Assembly: GCA_028673005.1 (NCBI GenBank)
Contig: CM054117.1
Span: 53,009,370 to 53,073,369 of the forward strand
Reading direction: 5' to 3'
Length of the DNA: 64,000 bases
Origin: Tanypteryx hageni
Taxonomy: Eukaryota; Arthropoda; Insecta; Odonata; Petaluridae
Under the pieces are notes generated by a model. It searched no databases. It was not told where the DNA came from and worked only from the letters and a program-made list of their open reading frames with translations. Shown here piece after piece: positions 56,726 to 64,000 of the stretch. The stretch's first letter is position 1, and every line of letters begins with the position of its first letter. The translations under genes were made by a program, and so were the position numbers.

Positions 56726-58490
56726 TTAAAATTGTCAATCCTTTCTCCTACTTATATCTGTAGAATACTAAAGTTACCGATTGCGCCGAAAACCATCGCT
56801 GCATTACCACTGGCTTCACAGATTAATCGAGAGGGAGCAACAGCTTCGGTTGTCAACGCAACTCCGGGAATTCGTTGCGAGGGGTTAATTCCACCGGCGC
56901 GTAAATCTTCGTGACTTATACGCCAGGGCAGAGCGCACTTGATACCAAAACGGCTCACGTCTCGCGGATTATCGTGCCGGATAAGAGCTTTTTGCGGTCC
57001 ATTTGATCCTCCCGACGGAAACCGCACATTTGCGCGATTAACCGCAGTCTGTCGGGCGTCCGAACTGAGGTCCGCGTTCTAAAACCGTCGCGACGGAAAA
57101 CGCTGCGTAAACATCTAGGTCAAAGGGGACATGCTAGATCGGGTCAAATGCGTTCCGAAGACTGGGTCAAACAGGCCCCAGTTCCGATAGAACTAGCGGC
57201 CGAAATAAAACTTCCTAAACGACAAACTTGGTATGAACGCCTTTCGGGGCAGTCTAAAACGTCAAGTAAAAGTTTCCGTGATAGGGGTCTTGTTAATTCG
57301 TTAGCCCTTCCACCCGAAGGTACTGCGAATTTTTCATTATCCTTTTCTTGCCCAGATTACCATCATTGTATTTTGCGTCACGCTGGCAGAATCCTCATCA
57401 ACGGCGGAACATAAGCGATATGTCGTGTTCATGCTCGAGTTTCCTTGAGAGTAGGCTAACACCACAGTACTACGTTCGTCGCCATTTTCGATCTTCGGTC
57501 TTCGAGTTCTGAATTCCGAGATTCGAATATGTTTAACTGCGTTCATCTTTGAGAATTCTTAAATATTCCGTTTTAAGTTGCTGTTAATTTTCTTTCTCAG
57601 TGAATCCCAAAAAATTATGACTGGGAAAATGAGAGGCAAGCATGAGTCGAATATGCCGTGCATGTTTATTGTATTTGCGTATTTTTAAAGGACGTTGAAA
57701 TATTCCAAATTGATGTAATTTTTTATTTAAATTAACATGTCAGCTGGTTGGAATCGGGGATTCCAATATAAACTGGCCTTAAAATTTTATGACCCAGCTT
57801 TTATTATGTGGTTAATAAAGTATCCGTCTCGCCTCGGATATACGATTTTTAGCCATAGAAACTGAATGTTTTATAATTAAAAATCAGACACGAAAAAATC
57901 TTCACGGTTAATGAATTTATTTATTATCAGATTAGGCTCAGCTCAGAGGTTGATTCGTGCCAAGCGCATAAACTGTAGTAACGACCGCAAAACGCCCTCG
58001 GTGTCTTATTTTTCCTTTGCGGCAGACATTCCACCAAAGCCGCAAGCGGCTGAACGGGATAAATTTTGAGCCGTTGACCTTATCGACGGATATGCTTCAA
58101 TCACTTTATATTCTCCGGCGCGAAAAGTAGGACGTGAATTGGATGCGACTTTCAAAATCGCTCGCTCGTGTCGTCGCGTATTCCTGTTTTCGAACCAGCC
58201 CGTGACGCTATTCCCGGAGTGGATGGCTCGGGGAGAACCTGACCGAAAATGGCGGCACGCCCGTACGATTTCATCTCCTCTAGCACAAATTGTATTCACC
58301 CGTTAAAAGCCCCGTGTAAACTGCCCGCCTACCCTATTTCCTCTCCCATCCGCAGTGTCAGTCTATTAATTGGGCTCGCGAGCTTCAATTAGCTTGAGTG
58401 GGTTTAGCCGGAAAATACGTGCGTTTGGGGTTTCTAGCTAACTAGACGTGAACGTGACTAGCCGCATCAGTCTGATTGTATTATATCGGG
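56726..58490. promoter_or_regulatory. CG-rich islands 56726-57560 and 57990-58490
   Basis: Both stretches have clearly more CG dinucleotides than their AT-rich neighbours and no transposon signature. Open frames (about 70-97 codons on both strands) overlap one another and resemble no known protein. They may be conserved regulatory DNA or unrecognised exons. Confidence 0.25.
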
Positions 58491-58968
58491 ATTATTCATT
58501 CGGTGATGTGATTAATACTCTCTTGTAAATTTCTGCTCTAAATTAAAATTAAAGGATTTTCCGTTTTAGATGGTTAGTTAAATTAAAACAAAGACTCTCC
58601 TAGTTGCTATGCTGTTTATTTCTAGTAAGGTCGTCGTTCCAAAGTATCTCTCGTATTATGATACCGGCTTTGATTCGTTTTTTAGGGATAAATCGTCTTT
58701 ACGATCAAATATCTTAGGTTATAATCAATATTTACTGAGTTGGTTCATGTTTAACATGCAGCTTAATAATTTATGGATATTTATTATCGTAAAAAATCCA
58801 GTAAAGCACAAAAAGGAAATTCTATAAGAAATTTAAACATGAAAAATGCTATTTTATATATTTAGTAATAAATTAATATTTATTTCTAATTATTTTAAGA
58901 ATTTCTCTCGGGGTGATAATAAATTTTTGACAAAACGTGCTTGGGGAGAATAGTTAGCATAACGTGTA
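58491..58968. other. Non-coding, nothing recognised
   Basis: AT-rich sequence with short frames only. No feature seen. Confidence 0.5.
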
Positions 58969-58969
58969 C

Positions 58970-59511
58970 ACACACACACACACACACACACTAGCTGTGT
59001 GACCCGGCGTTGTTCGGGTGCGAATTGGGATTGCACAAACTTATATACCCTTGCACCGCCCGCGCGCTCAACATACAAAGCATTGCTTCTAAAAATTACC
59101 TACAGAGAAGTATTTTGTTCCGTAAAACGGTTATTGAAAAAATCTCATAACTTTCATGTTTTTTGTACCTGAAACTTATATGCACTATAAGTAAAAATGT
59201 TTTTTGCCTTAAACACGCTGTATACTCTGTATTTTTTACGTAACCCTGTTCTTTGTAATGCTGAACAAATTAGTGAAAGAATGATGCAAATCGGTTCAGC
59301 CATTCTCGAGTTACAAGGGACCATGATTAAAGTTAGACAAAAGAAACGGATTTCTCACCAGGGCTATGCTGTGCGAGAGTGGAGGGGGTTAAGAGTGGTA
59401 TCCAAACCTACTTTGGGGCCTGCCCTGTCGCCTAAAAAAGATTGATTAAAATCGGTTGGTTTTTCCGGAGATATTTTGGTTAGAACGGGGTTTTCGATTT
59501 TTGCCTTTTAT
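58970..59511 (+). repeat. (CA)n and older dispersed repeat interrupted by RTE-2
   Basis: A CA run (58970-58991) is followed by ACTAGCTGTGTGACCCGGCG then TTGTTCGGGT, a start resembling 27251 that can form an ACCCG/CGGGT hairpin. GATGCAAATCGGTTCAGCC then ATTCTCGAGTTACAAGGG (59286-59320) is a phrase style common in arthropod non-LTR 3' regions and SINEs. RTE-2 begins right after it. Confidence 0.5.
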
Positions 59512-59522
59512 ATGTTAGGTAA

Positions 59523-59594
59523 CCCTCCCTAAGGACTGCATAACCTTACAGAGGTGGGAGGGTTTGTGTACTCTTACGAACCAAAGAGCTATGC
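59523..59594 (+). ncRNA. Candidate HDV-like self-cleaving ribozyme at the RTE-2 5' end
   Basis: Starting at the first base after the duplication: CCCTCCC (59523-59529) pairs with GGGAGGG (59556-59562), P1-like. ACCT/AGGT (59543-59546, 59552-59555) forms a hairpin directly abutting the second P1 strand, P3-like. CTCTT/AAGAG (59571-59575, 59584-59588) forms a P4-like hairpin, followed by a C (59589), and TATGC (59590-59594) can pair back with GCATA (59538-59542), P2-like. This nesting matches the HDV fold known at the 5' ends of several non-LTR elements. The 8-base gap after P1 and the one-base P4-P2 joint are unusual. Confidence 0.35.
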
Positions 59595-59852
59595 CGGCGG
59601 GAGATAATTCTCCTGGTAGGACCATCCAAGCCGGAAAGGTCTGAGGGGAAGAGTCAGACTAAGAAGCAGTCTTGGGGGTTTTACATCCCCCTGTGCAAGG
59701 GCAGCAGCTTGCACAGTACCTCTGTAGGTGGTGATCATGTGGATCTGAACAGCTACAGATGGGTAATCACTCTGTGAAACTGCGATGAGGAAAGCAAGGG
59801 GAAACTACCTCATTATATTTCCCATGATAGGCTGAAAAGCTGAAATACCTCT

Positions 59853-62819
59853 ATGAATCTTTCTGGGGTAAAATATTCCGGAGGTAAAATAGTCCCCCAA
59901 TCGGATCTCCGGGTGGGGACTACCCTAGGGGATGCACAGAGGAAATTTAACATTAATAGGAAAGCAAGTGGTGAGAAATTAAGAATAGGCACATGGAATG
60001 TTAGGACTATGAATTCAGGGGGTAAACTAGAGAACATAAAAAGGGAAATGAGAAGGAATAATGTAGGTATAGTAGGTCTTAGTGAAGTTCGGTGGGAAGG
60101 AGAAGGCGAAATAAATTCAGACGAATTTAAGATTATTTACTCAGGAGGGGAGAAAAAGGAAAGGGGAGTGGGGATTATAATGAGAAAAGAGATAGCTGAA
60201 AGAATTAGCAAGGTAGTGACAGTTAATGATAGATTAATAGCCGTAAAACTTCAGATGGAGCCAGTGGAAATGCTTATAATTCAAGTGTATATGCCAACGA
60301 CTAATGCTGGCGACGACGAAGTAGATGAAATGTATGAACAGATTATGGAGATATTGGAGGAGGAGGGAAAAGGAAGGATCACCACCATAGTAATGGGAGA
60401 TTGGAACAGTGTAGTCGGAGAGGGACAGGAAGATAACATAGTGGGAAAATATGGACTAGGGAAGAGAAATGAAAGAGGGGATAAACTTGTGGAATTCTGC
60501 CATAGAAATAGATTAATTGTAACTAATACATGGTTTAAGCATCACCAGCGGAGACTTTACACATGGAGAAGCCCAGGAGACCAGAGACGATACCAGATAG
60601 ATTACATACTAGTCAATGAAAGATTTAGAAATAGCATTAAAAATGTGAAAACACTACCAGGGGCAGATATCGATTCTGACCACAACCTTTTGGTGGCAAA
60701 TATACAATGTAGACTGAAGAGCGTTAAGAGAAACGTAAGAGTTAACAAGAAATGGAACTTAGAGGAACTCCTTAAAAACAAGGAGGCTATCATGACTGAG
60801 CTGGAGGAAAGGTTGGGGGAGAGAGATGAAGAAAATAGGAAGAATGTAGATGAGGAGTGGAGATACATCCATAGCAACATTAAAGATGTAATGGAAAAGA
60901 AGGTAGGAAAGATAACGGGTGAAAGAAACAAAAAACCCTGGATCACAGCAGCCATGCTGCAAAAAATGGAAGAGCGGAGAAAGTGGAAGAACATAAACAC
61001 TGAAGAAGGCCAAAGAAAGTACAAGGAGTTAAATAATGCTTTAAGAAGGGAAACAGATAAAGCCAGAGAACAGTGGATAAATGAGAAATGCGAGGAGATT
61101 GTCGAATGTGAAAGAATTTGTAGAACAGACCTCATGTATAGCAAAGCAAGGGAACTATTCAAGAAAAAAGCAAGAAAGATAGGACGTAAAGGAATCATGA
61201 ACAAAAGTGGTAAAATAGTATCGGAGCCAGACAATGTAAAGAATGTCTGGAAAGAATACATTGAGGTTCTGTATGACAAAGAAGGAAAGCCAAGAAATAT
61301 TGAATTAAATGAAGAAGAGGATGTAGAAGAAGATCAGCTAGGACCAAGTATTCTCGAGTCTGAAGTTAAAAGAGCAATTGATGACATGAAAAGAAGAAAG
61401 GCAGTTGGGAGTGATGATATACCCGTGGACGTTCTTAAGGTTTTGGGGTCTAAAGCAGTTAAGCAACTCACAAAATTTTTTAACCAAGTATATGATACTG
61501 GCGTATGGCCTGAAGATTTTTTAGATGTTGTGATGGTACCACTGGAGAAAAAGAACAATGCAAAATGTTGTAAGGATTACAGAACTATTAGTTTAATTTC
61601 TCATACAGCTAAAGTTCTAACCAGAATAATAACCAAAAGAATTGAATGTAAAATAGAAAAGGAGCTGCAAGATAATCAGTTTGGTTTTAGAAGAGGAAGG
61701 GGGACTAGAGATGCTATAGGATGTATGAGGATCATGATAGAAAGAGCGCTAGAAGTCAATAAAGATATGTATTTTTGTTTTGTAGATTGGGAGAAAGCTT
61801 TTGACCGAGTGAAATGGGATAAGATGCTGGGTATTTTAAACAAAATAGGAATAGATTGGAAAGATAAAAGACTGCTTAAAAACCTTTACTTTGATCAAAA
61901 GATTAGAGTCAGGGTTGAAGGAGAAGAAACAGAAAGTACTTCAATAGGGAGGGGAGTGAGGCAGGGTTGTCCTATTTCACCAGCGATATTTAATATGTAT
62001 GCAGAAACAATAACAGAAGAAGCGTTGATGGAAGAGAAAGGATTTAAGATAGGAGGTGAAAGTATTACCACCATTAAATACGCAGATGATCAGGGCTTAA
62101 TAGCAGAAGGCGAGAAAGAGCTTCAGAGGATGACAGACAGACTAGTTGAGGTTGGCCAACAATATGGAATGAAGATCAATACAGAAAAAACGAAAGTCAT
62201 GGTGGTTTCAAAGGAACATAAAGAATTAAATATAATGGTAAATGGCCAAAAATTGGAACAAGTAAGTAGTTTCAAATATCTCGGCAGTATTTTAGCACAG
62301 GATGGAAGTAGTACACAGGACATCAGAAGTAGGATTGCAATGGCAAAAGCAGCATTTAACGAGAAGAAGGAGCTTCTCACAAGCAAGAAAATAAATCTAG
62401 AAACAAGGAAGAAATTAGCAAAATGCTACATATGGAGCATAGCTCTTTATGGTGCAGAGACGTGGACGATAAGGAGAAAGGAGGAAAAATATTTAGAAAG
62501 TTTTGAGATGTGGGTATGGAGAAGAATGATGAAAGTGAAATGGACAGAGAGGAAGAGAAACGAAGAAGTATTAGAAATGGTGGGAGAAGAAAGGATGCTA
62601 ATAAAAACAATCAGGAAAAGAAAAGCAAATTGGATAGGGCACATATTGAGAAGACAGTGTTTACAAAGGACGATCTTAGAAGGAAAAATTAGTGGAAAAA
62701 GAGGAAGAGGGAGAAAAAGAATAGGAATATTAGATAATATAAAGCAGGGATATACTACTTATAGAGGTATAAAAGAGGCTTCTTGGGAGAGAGAGAAATG
62801 GAGGCAGCGATTCAGTTAA
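59853..62819 (+). CDS. RTE-2 endonuclease/reverse transcriptase polyprotein
   Basis: Encodes 988 residues that perform target nicking and reverse transcription of the element RNA. Endonuclease about 42-285: TWNVRT (47-52), LSEVRW (77-82), GDWNS (182-186), DYILV (250-254), DSDH (274-277). Reverse transcriptase about 490-820: QFGFRRGRGT (609-618), FVDWEKAFDRV with the catalytic Asp at 645, RGVRQGCPISP (700-710), YADD (743-746), FKYLGSIL. C-terminal domain: YGAETWTI (867-874), RKRKANWIGHILRR and a basic RGRGRKR tail. The start MNLSGVK aligns with RTE-1 at its ATG 17947, and the frame before it is leader. RTE-1 and RTE-2 differ at many positions, so they are separate families, not recent copies. 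All catalytic residues and the reading frame are intact. Confidence 0.95.
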   Translation: MNLSGVKYSGGKIVPQSDLRVGTTLGDAQRKFNINRKASGEKLRIGTWNVRTMNSGGKLENIKREMRRNNVGIVGLSEVRWEGEGEINSDEFKIIYSGGEKKERGVGIIMRKEIAERISKVVTVNDRLIAVKLQMEPVEMLIIQVYMPTTNAGDDEVDEMYEQIMEILEEEGKGRITTIVMGDWNSVVGEGQEDNIVGKYGLGKRNERGDKLVEFCHRNRLIVTNTWFKHHQRRLYTWRSPGDQRRYQIDYILVNERFRNSIKNVKTLPGADIDSDHNLLVANIQCRLKSVKRNVRVNKKWNLEELLKNKEAIMTELEERLGERDEENRKNVDEEWRYIHSNIKDVMEKKVGKITGERNKKPWITAAMLQKMEERRKWKNINTEEGQRKYKELNNALRRETDKAREQWINEKCEEIVECERICRTDLMYSKARELFKKKARKIGRKGIMNKSGKIVSEPDNVKNVWKEYIEVLYDKEGKPRNIELNEEEDVEEDQLGPSILESEVKRAIDDMKRRKAVGSDDIPVDVLKVLGSKAVKQLTKFFNQVYDTGVWPEDFLDVVMVPLEKKNNAKCCKDYRTISLISHTAKVLTRIITKRIECKIEKELQDNQFGFRRGRGTRDAIGCMRIMIERALEVNKDMYFCFVDWEKAFDRVKWDKMLGILNKIGIDWKDKRLLKNLYFDQKIRVRVEGEETESTSIGRGVRQGCPISPAIFNMYAETITEEALMEEKGFKIGGESITTIKYADDQGLIAEGEKELQRMTDRLVEVGQQYGMKINTEKTKVMVVSKEHKELNIMVNGQKLEQVSSFKYLGSILAQDGSSTQDIRSRIAMAKAAFNEKKELLTSKKINLETRKKLAKCYIWSIALYGAETWTIRRKEEKYLESFEMWVWRRMMKVKWTERKRNEEVLEMVGEERMLIKTIRKRKANWIGHILRRQCLQRTILEGKISGKRGRGRKRIGILDNIKQGYTTYRGIKEASWEREKWRQRFS

Positions 62820-62822
62820 AAC

Positions 62823-62836
62823 CTGTCTTCGGACAG
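62823..62836 (+). other. 3' hairpin with UUCG tetraloop
   Basis: CTGTC-TTCG-GACAG, 3 bases after the stop codon and 4 bases before the (ATG)n tail. The same stem occurs in RTE-1 and, with one weakened pair, in the truncated copy at 26800. Confidence 0.65.
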
Positions 62837-62866
62837 AAGCATGATGATGATGATGATGTTAGGTAA

Positions 62867-64000
62867 AAAGTCTTTAATGAAAAAGTTGAAGTGAAAATAT
62901 AAACTTACCGGAAATGTAGCTAATGTGACTGAGTAATGCAAATATTTTGAAAATTTTGATTGAATGCACTTCTTGAGTATCTGATATTATTAATTATTAT
63001 TATTATTACAATAGTTTTGGCCGTATCTTTGTATACAGTAACTGAATTCATGGATCGCGTGTTTTTTATTAGGTCTAAAATAATGAGGGTACGCGGCATG
63101 TGACTAAATTTAAAAATTAAATACATTTAACATATCTATTAGTACGATTTCTTTCGACGTTGCGAAAACAGACTTAAAATCCTAAAATAATCTCCAGTTC
63201 GTTGATATACGTGTGCAAGGCTTAAGAAATCCTAATTTTGCACCCACATTTTCTGTCAAACAAACTTTTTAAAAGAGCTACGTCGACGTAAACAGCAACT
63301 CGCCTCCGGAATCTCGCAGTCGAAAGATGAGAGACGCATTTCAGCGCTGGGAATTCTCCTTCCACCGAGTCAATGGAAATAAGCTGTAATTGGTTTCCAT
63401 CCCGCAGCCATCTCCGGCAGATGTATGCCGCGTTCCGTGTATTCCGACGTCAATTCACCCAAACAGTTGAAAACACACGAAATCCAAGACACCTAATAGG
63501 GGTGGAGATGAGCCTCTCTCCTTGCATCCTCGAGCGCCCCGCGCCCTTTATCGAATTTTCGTTCGATGTTGGAAAGTCGTTGATGAATCCTCCAGGCAGC
63601 GTAGTAATCACCGTTGCGTGGTAAATAAAAAGTCAGAAAATAATAATAATCTCATGTTTGACACCACTATTTTGTCGAGTTGCGGGCTTGCAAGGAAAAC
63701 CGACGAAGCAAAACGGTGACGCTTTTTTCATTTTAAATTTTTAAACAATACGCACCGTATCGTTAAAATTTCAAGGCACGGAAATACATAGTTTTTATAT
63801 TTTGTCCCTCGCTCGCGAGAAAACATTTTTTAGTGGTTCCTTTTGCTCTCAGGTGAATCGACCGGTACTTAAATAATTAACGGCTCGGCTCTTCTATTAT
63901 AACGTTCCGGATAATGGTTCGCGGGATTACGGTGCCCTGCTAAACCATAATTCACGAGATAAAGGTAGGTTTAAGTACTGCGAGATTTAATCATGCGAAA
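62867..64000. other. Non-coding; CG-richer end 63270-63960
   Basis: A (TTA)n stretch lies at about 62985-63007. From about 63270 CG dinucleotides increase. The 83-codon + frame at 63373-63624 is not recognised as any family. No gene assigned. Confidence 0.4.

Larger units (their letters stand above)
59523..62855 (+). mobile_element. RTE-2: complete RTE-like non-LTR retrotransposon
   Basis: The 11-bp word ATGTTAGGTAA lies immediately before (59512-59522) and after (62856-62866) the element, though its first three bases could also come from the tail. Between them are a 330-base leader that starts with a stable inverted repeat, one ORF of 988 codons, a 22-base 3' UTR with a UUCG hairpin, and a (TGA)n tail. 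Nothing is broken, so this is the best candidate for a recently or currently mobile element in the window. Confidence 0.93.

Noticed and set aside
58969..58992. CRISPR-like or other prokaryotic array
   Set aside because: Simple (CA)n; there is no repeat-spacer structure anywhere in the window and the DNA is eukaryotic.

Overview
This is eukaryotic, AT-rich, mostly non-coding DNA. The mobile elements (RTE-like non-LTR retrotransposons, a Penelope-like element, hAT miniature elements, tRNA-derived fragments) and the long (TA)n, (CT)n and (CA)n tracts point to an arthropod, most likely an insect; I cannot place it further. I found no convincing host protein-coding exon, rRNA or functional tRNA. 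The window reads as an intergenic region or a large intron with several generations of transposons.

The only long intact genes are two endonuclease/reverse-transcriptase ORFs on the + strand: RTE-1 (CDS 17947-20880) and RTE-2 (CDS 59853-62819). They are divergent members of one clade. Both carry an apurinic-type endonuclease, a reverse transcriptase with YADD, and the same C-terminal domain. RTE-2 is complete and bounded by an 11-bp target-site duplication. A 5'-truncated relative (26579-26826) and an old minus-strand relic (about 30935-32290, split by later insertions) show earlier activity. The two intact copies and the truncated copy share a small 3' hairpin with a UNCG-type tetraloop just before a (TGA)n tail.

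A Penelope-like element (35447-36540, minus) keeps the C-terminal GIY-YIG endonuclease but lacks the reverse transcriptase. A second, very short copy (17340-17591) has its end duplicated in inverted orientation. Both lie between (TA)n tracts and carry a hammerhead-ribozyme-like core.

Non-autonomous DNA elements with terminal inverted repeats and 8-bp duplications lie at 9264-9685, 15144-15460 and 21030-21768 (hAT-type). Weaker candidates are at 31392-31660, 37664-37836 and 54123-54288. Dispersed families are seen twice or more: R1 (3126, 8447), R3 (28195, 35100) and R5 (46786, 48979). R5 is built from degenerate monomers of about 145 bp and shares its 5' head with R1.

The least familiar structure is 39551-40199, where a 10-base word (GGTAAATGTG) recurs ten times in both orientations. 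Very long purine or pyrimidine tracts (881-1900, 15888-16480, 37850-38222, 40205-40912) produce long but meaningless open frames. More CG-rich unique stretches (about 7330-7740, 25400-26343, 56726-58490) are the best places to look for host regulatory DNA.
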